Below are positions 1 to 11,388 of a DNA stretch of 64,000 bases, piece by piece. The notes under the pieces were generated by a model. The model was not told where the DNA came from and did no database searches. It worked only from the letters and a program-made list of their open reading frames with translations. Made by a program: the position numbers and the translations under genes. The stretch's first letter is position 1. Each line of letters opens with the position of its first letter. Origin of the DNA: Symsagittifera roscoffensis (Eukaryota > Xenacoelomorpha > Acoela > Convolutidae); the NCBI RefSeq assembly GCF_963678635.1, contig NC_087064.1, positions 55,064,338-55,128,337 of the forward strand, read 5' to 3'.

Positions 1-462
1 GTGCAGGCATCACACTCCATGTTGGCCTGGTAATTATTAGACCTAGTATTTGTTGAGTCATTTCGCTAAGTGCAGTCAGATTAAAAAGTTCATTCGTTGA
101 GTTTTTAGTGACCGACGCTGCCAAGACTAGAAAATCGCTAGCAAATGTCATCTCGTTGTCTGCCGCAGAAACAAACTCCTGGATCAGCATAGTGTCTTTT
201 ATCACTGGTCTTACTACAATGAGTTCGAGAAACTCGAAAGTTTGGCGTTTTATCAAACCCGATTTCAATTCCTCAAACGCTCTTCTGAATGTATCCGTTT
301 TTGTTACTCCGCCAAATAAGACGTCGTTTCCATGCACTATTAGCACTTCTATGCAATCCCACTTTTTATTCTGTCCAGACAAAAGGCAGTGTTGCGTTAG
401 ACATTCGGTGATCCGATTGAAATAAAACCAAGTGATCAAAGTAGATTTATACGGGTTTTCCA
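1..462 (-). CDS. Unrecognised protein-coding exon, partial at window edge
   Basis: Read on the minus strand this stretch is open for about 153 codons from a candidate splice acceptor (TTGAG ending at 463) to the window edge, with no stop and with balanced amino-acid use, unlike the AT-rich DNA beside it. Residues include KKWDCIEVLIVHGND, FEELKSGLIKRQTFEF and MLIQEFVSAADNEMTF. I see no signal peptide or membrane segment, and I do not recognise the family. An in-frame TGA lies just upstream of the chosen acceptor, so the exon cannot extend further right in this frame. The gene continues leftwards outside the window, and its 5' exons, to the right, were not found. The plus strand carries a shorter 105-codon reading here that looks like the shadow. 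Confidence 0.55.
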
Positions 463-3400
463 CTCAAGCTGGTGAATTACTTGCAATTTTTTTATTAGAC
501 TGAAAACACTGCCTAAAAATTTTGATACGCAGTGTTGCTTGGCTACACTTGGGTACCACAACGTACAGTGCTCAGTCTCATTTTTTCAAACGTGAAATGA
601 CCTGAAGATGATTAAAAAAGCCAGGGTATGCAAAAGTTTTGAAAAGACTTAAATGGTACCTTAACTCACAAGAGTGATGTCCTTGATTCATGAGGTTGGC
701 TCGAAATGTACTGAAGTTTAAAAACCAGGCAATTGGCGTTTCTGTACTAGAGCTAATGGCTTAAAGATCTTATTATAACATCCGTGGCGTGTAGCAGTTC
801 ATTTACTACTACTTAAAGTAAGAAAATTTTCTAAATCTCGCAATAAAGCCAGGGGCAAGCCGTGATTATTGTTTTGTATTGCTTTTTCAGTAACTATCAA
901 TCTGAAGTGTCTTTTTTAAATACAGATTAAGCAAAAAGTGCTTGCTACAAAACATTGCTCGAAAAAACATTGATTGAGATATTTAATGCGTTGCGCCGCT
1001 TTTTTTTTCAATTTTTCCACTTCACTTTTTTTAATAGGTCAAATTTTCTCCTTCAAGCTAATTTTGACAGAATCGGAAGAAAAATTGCATTTAAATCTAT
1101 AGTTTTCAAAGCCGCCCATCCTCTATGGTGTTTGAACAAATACAGGCGGCTCGAGTATAAGCAAAACAAAATTATTTCGATAAAATTTTAAGAAATGAAT
1201 TTAAATCACTTTACTATCTTTAAGAAAAATTTTGTCATCTGATAAAAACTCCTATGAACGTAGTTGAATTATATTCAAGACCCATACCAACCCAACTGAA
1301 AAAAAAACTACTCGAAGAAAACTACTTGAAAACTTCTTTTAAAATACTCCCAGAAATGAGACAAACAAATCCAACAAACTACCATACATGTGCTGACAGC
1401 AATTGTATTTCAACAAATTTTATGCAGATGGCATAGCAAAGACCTAAGAAATTATTGCAATTCAATTAGTTTGACACAAAATTGTAGCTTTACGAATCAA
1501 TTTAAATTCATACGAAATCAATTTACACCAAATTTTGGCAATTCTTTTGGTTTCGTTACCATACGGAGAAACAAAAAATTGATTTTTTTTTCGTTTTTTG
1601 TCCTTTTTTGGTTTAATAGTTTTATACAGATTTTGTACAGTTTATTTTGAAATTTTTTCGACAAACAAAAAAAGAATATTTAAAAAATATAGGGTAGGCT
1701 TTTGAGTTAATTTTTCGTTCTGATATTTGAACTGAAAATTACAATGAGTGTAATAAATTTGTAAATTGTTTCTGCAACAAAAAAAAATCACTTTTTTAAG
1801 CTGTTTTTTGCATATTAAATTTGATCTTTAAAAGTTATTAATCAGAAACAGAGTTTAAAAAAATTGCATTAATTTACTTTATTGAGCCCTTCGATTCGCA
1901 AAAATTATTAGGGATTCTCTTAAACTCAAAATTTGCGCTTTTAAACACTTCTGAAACCTCTCTTCTCTTACAATAAAACGGTTCAAAAACAAATTGAAAA
2001 CTTGAATCGTTAATAATAACAGATTTTATACAAAAAATGTTCTGTTGCCTGTAATGTTTCTATTTTTTGATACATACACACCTGACAAATTTGAAATTGA
2101 ATTGAACTTTAATGAAAAACTTTTCAGCGCAAAAATGCGTCAAGAAATTGAAACGTTAACAACGAATGTTTTTTTTATAAAATCTGTTTCAAACAACAAT
2201 TCGAGTTTTTGATTTTTTGAACAAAAGTTCTCCATTGGAACTGATTTAATTAGGCGGTGTTGAGGGTTCTTGATGTGCACATATCTTCAGGTATAGTTGT
2301 GTCGCATTTTCTCTCAATCAGTTTGTTTTTGTTCCGACTATTGAAAATGGGGAGGGCCTTTGTATTCGGATGAGACTTAGTTTTCCTTTTTGTTTTCTAT
2401 GCAAAATCAGGTAGAACAATTAATCATCGGACTGTCTTGAATGAAAAATCAATTAATGCACTTTCAGTCATGATTCGAACCACATTTAAAAACTCTTAGA
2501 ATCTTTTCTAGTGTCGAGAAAAATTGGCTGAAATTTGCGATTTTTTGTCTAATTTTGAGCGACGAAAGCCAACAAGCAGGCTTATTTACGATATTTAGTG
2601 TAGGCTATTTACAATAGCTTTTTTATGGTTTGTTTTATTTTTACTCGAGTGAAAGTAGGTTTTGGAGGGTTTTAATGCCATTTTGGTATTCAAAAATTTC
2701 AAAAACTACTGCAAAAAAATTGAAAAAAGGTTTGAACTTTTTTTTTCATACTTTTTTGATTTTATAGTAATTTTTCTTGAAAAAATGCTTTCCGCTTTGC
2801 CTGTTTCAACATTATTGTCTAAGATGCCCTAATTTTGCTTTTATGTCTGATTTTTTCATCTCACCACGCAGAAAAAGCTACAATATTCGAAGAAATATTT
2901 TTTGGTAGATTTTTCAGAGACTATGGTCGGAACACTCTGAGCTTCTTGCAATTTAACCGGCTACCCTTGTTTAATTGTGTAGTTAATTTTTGCATGCCCG
3001 GGTCTAGTCGTCTCTAGCATCAGTCAGATGAGTTTCTTAAAGTTCGTTTCATTAGTTCCAATTTTGAGGGGGGATATCACATCTTATTTCTTCTGTGTTT
3101 TCAGCTATAGACGGGAGTATTTATTTCAAGATTCAAACAATTTCGAGGTTGCTTACTTGTTTGCTTTTCTACTTATAGTATTGATCACTGAATACCGAGC
3201 TACATACTACTCATTAACCTTCACTATACTGTATGCATTTCTCCAGGTAAAACCTTCAACCGAAATCTGAGTTTGGCGAAAGAATCTTAGGATCACCGAT
3301 CCCAAATTGTCAAAACTGTATCATGCAAATCAAACAGTCAAATATTTTAAAAGCAAACGTTTTGTTTCAACTAAATTGAATCCCGTTTTTTTTTCTGAAA
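463..3400. other. Intergenic, no gene seen
   Basis: AT-rich DNA with only short random readings. Around 1625-1800 there are fragments resembling the repeat family at 50.6-51.5 and 57.9-59.0 kb (ACAGATTTT-type phrases followed by a block with GGCTTTTGAGTTAATTTTT). A short reading at 3028-3270 is hydrophobic and ends at CCAG/GTAAAA, which could be a donor, but nothing else supports it. Confidence 0.4.
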
Positions 3401-3864
3401 ATGCCAGAAACTGTTACCGTCAAATTATTCACGTTACATCGTAACCGGGAAGGCACTGATTTTCAATTGCCAGCTAACTTTACAAAGCACTGGGGGCTGC
3501 TAATCCATTTTTATGAAAATGGGGAACTTGGTTACGAGGAATTAATCGAGGGTTTCTGTAATGACAACGATAATACTCTCGAAGCACACCATTTTCGGTA
3601 CGGCAAAAAAAAAAAAATGAATTTGAGGGCGATCCTGGATACAAAAAAATTGCGCTGCAAAATGAAGACCAGTTTCATGAGGTTCCAAATGAAAGTTTTG
3701 TTGATGCATTCTGCGTGAATTTCAACAAGCAACAGGTACGCTACCAAGCAACAAAAGATGATTGCCAGACTCTGATATCGCGCTTTCTGGCAGAAGCTGG
3801 TCTAGAAGCCGCACTGGAGTTACTTCCAGAAAGCGGACGCCAAGCAAAGCAGAACTTAATTAAG
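3401..3864 (+). CDS. Exon 1 of possible papain-like (NlpC/P60/LRAT-type) protein; frame broken at an A-run
   Basis: Starts MPETVTVKLFTLHRNREG at an ATG after a T-rich leader. The reading shifts frame at a run of 13 A (3605-3617): upstream codons are in one frame, and downstream coding (EFEGDPGYKKIAL onward) is in another. A run of 11 or 14 would restore it. His30 (KHWGLLIHF) and a downstream Cys (DDCQTLISRFL, Cys codon 3763-3765) sit in the order His then Cys, as in circularly permuted papain-like folds (LRAT, PPPDE, YaeF/YiiX types). This assignment is by motif only and uncertain. The exon ends at AAG/GTATTT (3864/3865) in phase 0, matching the next exon. The run is either an assembly/sequencing length error or a true lesion. 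Confidence 0.6.
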
Positions 3865-4615
3865 GTATTTTGAAGAATCAAATAGAATATGTTTCAGGCT
3901 GTAAAAGTAAACCTGTCCTCAATCAAAATCATTTCAATGCGCAATGATTTGTAGATCTGTAGGATAAATAATCTCTTAAATATCCTTGAAGCTACCACAG
4001 TAATAACTAATACTGTTCAAACTCCAACCCGACAAGTATTATGGTACATTGCGCACTTTTCCGCGTTTTCCAATTTTCTCTACTCGAATTCTAGTTTCCT
4101 TCTGTTTTCGATGTTCTACACGCCATTGGATTGGGGGGGGGGGGGGGTTGGGGTTAATGTTTTTTGTTGTTTGTTGTCTGGGATGCGACCCCCTGCCGAC
4201 CGACTGACTTAAAAGCTTACGACTGATCTGCAGAAAAATGGAAAAATGTATGCTTAAGTCTTGTAAGCATATTTTTTTCTGCCGATCAGTCCTTTAAGCT
4301 TTTTAAGTAAGTTGCTTGACAAACTATATTGATAAGATATTTAATTCAAGGCGAAAAATTAACCATAAATGCCAGTCGATGATAATACATGAAATTATAA
4401 TCAAATTTTTTACAATACAGCCTAAAATCGAAAACTCAGGGGAAAAGTTCAAAGGAAGAGAAAATCTGATCTCTCAATTAAGATTATTTCATGCCTGAAT
4501 AGACCACATCTGACTGAACAAAAATTATGATTGCTGGCATTCATCCAAGGAAAAACCATGCTTTTTCCTCGAGATTACAATTCATGTCGTGTTCATTGAG
4601 TTTCAAATGTTTCAG
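3865..4615 (+). other. Intron with G-run and imperfect hairpin
   Basis: Intron between the two exons of the papain-like gene. It contains a pure G run at about 4133-4147 and, nearby, ACCCCCTGCCGACCGAC, the same phrase found in the hAT-type MITEs, so a MITE remnant probably lies here. Then 4207-4312 forms an imperfect inverted repeat: CTTAAAAGCTTACGACTGAT on one side pairs with the complement of ATCAGTCCTTTAAGC on the other. Confidence 0.5.
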
Positions 4616-5248
4616 CGCTCCTCGTTAGCTAGTTCCAAGATATGCAGCGGAGTTTTGAGCAAAAGTCTTCCAAAGCTGATTAAGGCTGCTACGCCAGAAA
4701 CATTGAAGCAATGTTTCAAAGAAATCAAGACTGGTAACGAGATGATGGATTCAGTTTTGAAGCAGCTGGTCAAGATTTTGGGCGCAGAGATGTCAGAAAA
4801 CTTGGCCAGAAAATTAGCGGGAACTACATCGCCTTGGCAACTGTTGCAAATCCCGGCTGAAATAATCACTTACGCGATTTGCAAGCTAATCGGAAAAGAC
4901 GAAACCTTCGCATATGGAACGAGTAAATTAGCGTCATTTGCTACAGCAGCGGGTGTCGGGCTTTGTATGGGTGGACCCGGTGGTTCAATGATATCTGTCA
5001 TATTTTGGTTTGCTGGTGAAATTGTGGCTTGGCTGATCCGCAAGTTATTTGATTATGCCTCAAGTGGGGGATACTCGAAGAGGTTTGGAGATTCGCAAAC
5101 CGAAGCACTGCTAAAAGGTATTGGAATTAACGTGAAGACTCTTGCACTTGGCGTCTGGAATTATTTGACGGCTATTGTGAAATCTGAAGCTCGTTGGATA
5201 TCTTCTTTGGCAAAAGCGATCGAAAATAACCCAAGTGTGACAATTTGA
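4616..5248 (+). CDS. Exon 2 of possible papain-like protein, glycine-rich hydrophobic C-terminus
   Basis: Begins after acceptor TTTCAG (4615) in phase 0, continuing the frame of the exon ending at 3864, and runs 210 codons to TGA. The first part is helical and polar (SKSLPKLIKAATPETLKQC). The middle holds a small-residue and hydrophobic stretch (FATAAGVGLCMGGPGG, then SVIFWFAGEIVAWLIRKLF) that could insert in or pack against a membrane; the end is again polar. Together the exons give about 364 residues. I do not recognise the C-terminal half. The combination of a putative cysteine-hydrolase/acyltransferase fold with a membrane-prone tail suggests a lipid- or membrane-acting enzyme, but that is inference. 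Confidence 0.65.
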   Translation, partial: RSSLASSKICSGVLSKSLPKLIKAATPETLKQCFKEIKTGNEMMDSVLKQLVKILGAEMSENLARKLAGTTSPWQLLQIPAEIITYAICKLIGKDETFAYGTSKLASFATAAGVGLCMGGPGGSMISVIFWFAGEIVAWLIRKLFDYASSGGYSKRFGDSQTEALLKGIGINVKTLALGVWNYLTAIVKSEARWISSLAKAIENNPSVTI

Positions 5249-5791
5249 AGGAAAAACATGTTATTTCATCTTAATCCCATATTATGTAAGCAAGAAAAAC
5301 CGATTGAGAACAATATCGAAATAGTAGGGACTCAGCTTAACTGCTTAGTGGAAATTTGTCTGTGCTTTTATTAATGAATTATAACACACATCTGAATTTT
5401 GAGGCCTTCTATACTACCTGTAATCTTTTGAATATCTCCCGCTGTAACCTCAACTTAGATAACCAATTTTGTTTTTTCATATTTAGTACAGTTTTGGTAT
5501 TATTGGAACTATAACTGACTATACCATTTTTCTGATAATACTAATGCTTTACTATTGATGATAAAACGAATACGCTAAAAAAATGTTGATTCTTAAAAAA
5601 ACTTTCCAACCAATACTTTAAAGTTCTGCTTAAGTGCACCATGTTTTTTTTATTGTCGGGGTTTTTATTGTGTGGGCTCAATTTTTTTTTAGAATCAATC
5701 CTTTATTAGCGTATGCACGTTCTGCATTGATTCAATCAATGCGATCGAACTTAATTAATACTACGAAATAATAACTGTATATGTCATGTAG
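5249..5791. other. Intergenic, no gene seen
   Basis: AT-rich 3' flank of the papain-like gene. No clear AATAAA signal was found close to the stop codon. Confidence 0.3.
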
Positions 5792-6015
5792 CAGAAGGGG
5801 CGAATTTAGGGGGGGGGGGGCGAGCACCCTTTCTTTCAGGGATTCGACCCCCTGCCGACCCAAAGGGTCCCCCATTAGTACCTTTTGAGAAATCCATTTT
5901 TTTGGCCGACCGACCATAAAGTTTTTCTAAAGGCGCCTTTGGCGCCAATATATGCTATTTTTGAGGGGGAGCGCGCCATAAAAAACGCAATTTTTTGTCA
6001 ATATTTTCAAAAAAA
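5792..6015 (+). mobile_element. hAT-type MITE fragment, 5' half
   Basis: Begins with a degraded end (CAGAAGGGGCGAATTTAGG, compare CAGGGGCGGATTTAGG in the intact copy at 44543), followed by the family's G-run, CCCCCTGCCGACC, GGCGCCTTTGGCGCCAATAT and GAGGGGGAGCGCGCC. It loses similarity near 6015, so the right terminus is missing. Confidence 0.7.
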
Positions 6016-6747
6016 AAGTTCCCAAAAACGGGCAGAATTGTATTTTCACTTCAGTTTAATTTTTGAGATTATTGTACCATTCAGCTTTTTAAACTTTCAC
6101 AAATAAATTGCAACTGCATTAAACGGTTAGATTTTGCAAAAAAATAGTAAGATACTTGTGCATCACTTGATCACTTGTCGGATATGTTTATATATTTTGA
6201 GAGTATAAATGATCAAATGAATGAATGAGCCTTTAAAATGACTGAGGCTAAGTCGTTTGTAAATCCAAAGTAACAAAAAATTGATGGTGAAGCGATTTAG
6301 ATATTGCTTCGACTTTCGGAAAACTTGAAATATTGCTCGGCTTGGTTTTTTCTTCAGACAAACGTAGATTTTTAACTAGCTATTTTTAAATCGATGTTAA
6401 TACCATTTGAACGATATTAACGCACTGAACTCAAAAATGAAACATTATTAGACAAGTGAATGTTTTCTGCTAAGTCTGGTGGCTTGAAAATTGACAGTTC
6501 GGCTAATTTGAAACAGCTGACCTGCTATTGAAATCATTCAAATAACGCGCGAGCAAGAGTCTAATCCGGCTAAAAAACAGTTTTCATTTAATTCGCGGCA
6601 TAACATTTGGAATTATCAATCAGTTAAAAGAGACTCTCATTACATCAGTTTGTTTTCTGTGTTTCTGAGTTTAATTTCAAATGTCAAAAAAGTTTTTTTT
6701 TCAAAAAGTTGTTAAATTCTAACTTTAACTTTAAAATAAACTTATTC
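6016..6747. other. Intergenic; fragment of foldback repeat
   Basis: No gene seen. About 6290-6430 resembles one arm of the foldback element at 46744-47663 (shared phrases GCTCGG, TTTCTTCAGACA, TTTTTAACTAGC). The rest is unassigned AT-rich DNA. Confidence 0.35.
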
Positions 6748-7870
6748 TGGTTGAATGCTTAGTAATTTTATCCTAATTTATAAGTCTCGCCTTAGATCGT
6801 CAAGTTGTCTTGACAAAAGTTAGAGTAGATACAATAGTTAGAAAAGGTATGAATTAATTAGCTGGTTAAATACAAAGCACAGGTTTATTAGATTTTATAA
6901 ACGAATCGAACGGCTTAAAGAAATAAACCTATGAGAGGAGGTTGAGTTAATCTTAGTTCGCTCATCAATAATTTATCTTCTTGCTAAGGTTTATGATTAT
7001 TTAGTATTCTTGGGTCACCCTTGATTGTGTCCACTTCTGCACTTCCGGCTGGTCGTCTGTATTGTCCTTGCTGTAGTCCTTTTAGTCCTTATGTTCCAGA
7101 TTTCCTCGGTTGTGCGTATCTCAATTTATAAATTTATCGAATTTTTAACCGAGCATTTTTCTCTATTTTATTTGAAAAAAAGGCTATTTTTATGTTATTG
7201 TTAAAGTGGAAACAAAATTATTTATTTTGAAAAAGAAGTTGTTAAGAGATCTGACTTGCTGCTGACTGAGCAAAATGAAACACTGCAGATTTCAGGCCAG
7301 TCTTTTTGCTCGTAAGCATAAACCGGCGCCTGATTCAATCTTTAATTATTCAGGTTTCACCTGCTCCTTAATTCTCTCTTTCTTATAAGGAAATTTTCAA
7401 CTAGTTTTTATTTGATTTTTTTCTAATCAAATATCTTTAAATTATTAGTCCTCTTTGATTAAAACCGCAGCCTTCATTTTTCTCTGATAAAAAGTTCATA
7501 TTATTCTCTCTGATGTATCATATTGCAGGTGCATCTCTGCTTAATCGAAGCAACGAGAATTTCAGTGCAGCCAGCAAGACTGCTAAATATTTATCCATTT
7601 TGTTTCAAGTTAAAGTTAAAAAGGACATGTTAATAATTGCCGCCCTTTTAAAATAGTGAGCTTGAAAAAATGAGAAAATTTGGACAAGTATTTAATAATC
7701 AGGCGATTTTCAAAACAAGATTTTATAGTCCTAATAAGAGTAAATCAGTCAATATCTGATTTAGTGACAAGAGGCTTTAATTTAAATGGCACGCTCCAAT
7801 TTAGAATTGGGTCGTTAAAAAAACAATTAAGACAATGTTCTTTTGTCTGTGTAGTATTTTCAATAGTACA
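6748..7870 (-). repeat. 3' LTR (left copy)
   Basis: Left member of the 1123-bp pair, highly similar to the right copy throughout, including GTCACCCTTGATTGTGTCC, GGTCGTCTGTATTGTCC and the final GTCTGTGTAGTATTTTCAAT. It is bounded internally by the minus-strand polypurine tract at about 7874-7886. Confidence 0.8.
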
Positions 7871-8061
7871 AGTCACCCCTTTTTTAAGAAAATTAAGCTG
7901 TTCGATTCCTACAGTTACCATGGTGAAAATTTAAACACTTTAATGATTAAATGCTTTAGTTATAACATTTAAAAAGAACATCAACTGAAATAGTTATGAA
8001 GATAAGTTAAGTTAATGGACTCAAATTTAATTATCGTTTTTGTACTCAGAGCTATAAATTT

Positions 8062-8747
8062 CGTCTAGAGCTTCCTTCCTGCTTCTAGTTCCACATTGTA
8101 CGCTCTGAGGATCGCTATTTTCCTCAGTGAAGCCTCGAGTTTTTGTTGTAGCTTGATGATTTTCTTCTTCTTGATTTTATTCTTAATTCGCCGTCTGCTC
8201 ATCCCGTCTGTAAGCTCTTTAATATCGTCTTGCTCTTCCTGCTTGCGTCTTACATAGTTTGGGAAGGCAGTTATTCCCTCAATTGGGACGGTAACTTGCG
8301 TTCCCCTGCTTTCAGGATGTAGCCCTGCTCTTCTCTCTTCTTCAGTTTCCAGAAGTTGGTTTCCTCCTTTATCACCACTTCTTGTTGGGCTATAAACTCG
8401 ACAGGCATCATCGCCTTTTCCATTGTCGTCGATTTGACGACTTCAATAAACGATGGCAGTTTCCATCTGTTGTAGTTTTGTTTTATTGAATACTTCAAAC
8501 TCGTTATAAATCTAGGGTTTTCTGTATACAATTTTACTTCTCTGTTCTTCTGCAGTTCCAATCTTTGATTTAGACTGGGGAAACTTCGAGGGTTCTTATT
8601 TAATCCGTCGTCAATTGACAAGGGTTGTACTACAGATTTTAGTTGCTTCTTTCTGAGAGGCAATTTTCTTTTGAACTCCTCGGGTGCTGGGTCAGCATTT
8701 CGGCAGTTCCAATTCAAAATTTTGTCATGTTCCATTTTGCTAAACAT
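8062..8747 (-). pseudogene. Basic accessory ORF near the 3' LTR, unknown function
   Basis: A minus-strand reading of about 228 residues beginning MFSKMEHDKILNWNCRNAD at 8747. It is open to about 8290; coding then continues one frame over (GITAFPNYVRRKQEEQDD) to a TAG at 8062, so one indel separates the parts. The product is very basic, with Lys/Arg/Glu/Gln-rich helical stretches (RRRIKNKIKKKKIIKLQQ) that look like a coiled coil or nucleic-acid-binding helix. It lies where env or accessory genes sit in LTR elements, but I see no signal peptide or transmembrane helix, so it is not a readable envelope. Family unknown. Confidence 0.5.
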
Positions 8748-10432
8748 CAGTTTAAAATAAAAAATTTTTTAAAATCTCAAATTACATTCGACTACTAAGG
8801 CTTATTATCAAGTTTGAATAATGATGAACATTTATAAAAGTGTAAAGTTGTATAAAAAAAAGGTGGAAAATATAATCTTGTGGTTTCATACAAACCCACC
8901 ACGGAAAACAATTGAAGAAAGACGATCATGGTGTTTATTAACCACAGGAATAAAGCATTTTAAAAGACTGAGTTAAGCTCAGATATTAAACTTATGTAGT
9001 TAAAGCAAAATTGGAAAATTGGGCATTAATTAACCCCTAGTCTTAAATGTATGTCCACCTGGTTGTCATATCCAGCAATTTTTGTTTCATTTTTGATAAG
9101 AAACAGAAAAGAATTGAATTAGAATCAAATCAAAACGAAATACTGAAAACAAGGAATATTAAAAAGACAAATTACAAACTGTATAACATTCAAAAAGATA
9201 AGTGGATCAGTTTTTCTTGGGTTTTAATCCCCTGCATCAATCTATGTCCACATCTTTAGTACAGAAAAGTCTTAAGAAAATTTAACGTAAACAACCTTAA
9301 TGATGATGGGGTCCAATTTTCAAGGTGTTGCTTCTGAAAACTTGTTGTTTTTAAGGGTTTAAATGCCTGCGTGTTGTGGATTCTAAACTACCAAATTAGT
9401 AATGTGGCCAAAATTTTGAGGAGTGAATCATGAGAACCTCAAAGGCTGCATACATCCATCAACAATCATTTGCGTTGGTTAAAAGAAATTGGTACCATGG
9501 GAATTGAAAAGCTACATAAAGCCACCAACAAATGCTGGCATAAATCTGCGGAGGGTCGGGTCGAAAAGCGTTGTTCGCCCATTTTATGATAAAGAATATT
9601 GATGAAAGTTTTACTCAATGTGTTGAGAAGAAAGGAGGTGATATTTCCCTTTTTGATGAAATTCTTCTAGTTTGCATGTTGTAACTTGAAAACTACAAAG
9701 ATAATAAATAATGTCATCGGTCCCTACTTGGGCTCTAAGAGGAATCCGATGGTGCAAGTTAACTTCGCAGAATGAGTTTGTTACAACTTTACATTGGCTA
9801 GTTCTTTCATCAAAGGTTTAACTCTATTAATTCTCGTTATTGTACGTAGGGTAATTTGACATTCCCCTTAGTGTAATACTGAAATTTCAGTTAATAAAAC
9901 CGCCTGAAAATGAAATTATTGTAGACTCGTAAAACTGTAATATTTTAAACTCCTGGCCTTTTGCAAATTTTTTTTTGCAATTATGTTGAAGTCAAAAAAC
10001 ATTTTTGTCTGAGCCATTGGATTCCGATCCCTCTAACTTTATTCGATTTTGAGGATGGTCCAAAATTATTAGCGTACTTGATTGTTTTCGATCTCAGTTA
10101 AGAATTAAATCCGTGTTCATGCATTTTGGCATATCCTTTTGGGTGTCATGCAGAACCGCTAATCCTTGTAGTTTGTTTGTAGGATAATATTCGTAATCGT
10201 TTTTTAAAGTATTATTAAAGTAAGTTTACTGCTCAGTATACAAAATGTTGGTTTAACTTCACAAAACTTTAAGCGTTATAAGAGCTTTAATGAAAAGTTG
10301 ACATTTATAAATATTTTAAAGCAGGAAGAAATTGGTTTATTTTGATTCTATGTTTTCAAACGTTTGGCCTATTATACCTTTGTTTATATCTACTTTTGAT
10401 TCTCTGAAATTTTTTAGTACGATAGGCATTGA
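8748..10432. other. Element interior without recognisable pol
   Basis: The space where reverse transcriptase and integrase are expected. I could not find RT, RNase H or integrase motifs on either strand. A faintly coding-like plus-strand stretch around 9440-9600 (LRWLKEIGTMGIEKLHKAT) does not match anything I know. Either pol was deleted and replaced or it has decayed beyond recognition. Confidence 0.35.
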
Positions 10433-11044
10433 CTAATTTTCATTTTTACAATAAGTGCTTTTTGCATTAATGGCTTTTTGTTCTAAGGACTTATCAATTC
10501 TAAACGATGTTCCTACTTTGAAAATTATGCCTGCAGGAGAAATTGAAATTACGCGGGATGATTTTGGTGCAATATTTATGTTTTTATCAAGAAGTACATT
10601 TTGATAAAAGCTTAGATATGGATAACTTTTGCTTCTTATAATACTGATAGGAACTGTTATATCTGGGTATTTTTTTAATTCTAAGTTCAAATTTGGAAAG
10701 TTTATTGATTTAATGTTTTGAGAAAAGAAATCTATTCCTCATTTATTTAGATCGCATCCATCCTTGGCTGAAATCCATGCTTTCATTTTTACCGGATTAT
10801 CAGTGTTTGTCCCAAAAGTTGAGTCAAAATTAGTATAACCCATAAGTTTAAGTTTTTCTCCATTAACAGCAACTGTTTTTGATCTAGATTTATTCAGCTG
10901 TAGAGGCTGTAATTTACAATATTGTCCATAACTGTCAAAATTAATAAGCGAACATTTTGCTCCAGTGTATAGTAAAAATTGGGTTTCCAGACCGTTATTT
11001 TTATTTTTGTTTCCGACGGGATGTTGAAATAAGTTAATATACAA
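10433..11044 (-). pseudogene. Retropepsin and downstream segment, active-site Asp mutated
   Basis: Minus-strand readings 11044-10739 and 10690-10433. The first contains FLLYTGAKCSLINFDSYG, which aligns with the aspartic-protease motif (D-T-G-A followed by a hydrophobic strand), but the catalytic Asp codon is Tyr (codon at 10967-10969), so the protease would be dead. The second part is a typical polar linker ahead of RT. Frame changes separate the two. It lies after the zinc-knuckle region in gag-pol order. Confidence 0.65.
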
Positions 11045-11388
11045 TTGTACTTTTGGTTCAGTCGGAGACTAATCTAGTTTAAACTAACAAGTTCACACTC
11101 ATTATCGGTATAGTTTCCTGAAATGTCATCATCACTAAAATTGTGGATCTGGTAAGGTTCATGATAATCGTTATTTTCGTTGAAGGGTTTTTTACTGTTC
11201 GACCTGTCACGCGATTGAAAACTTTCATTGAGGTTTGACAAATGCCTGACTTCTTGTTGGGGATTTATGTCATTGAAATCGTTGTCTACTCTTGACCTAC
11301 TCCTATTTTAGTTATGGTAACTTCTGTTTGAAATCTCTCTTAGTTGAAGCGATTCATAATTTTGCTCCTGTTGATCGTTATATTCAAA

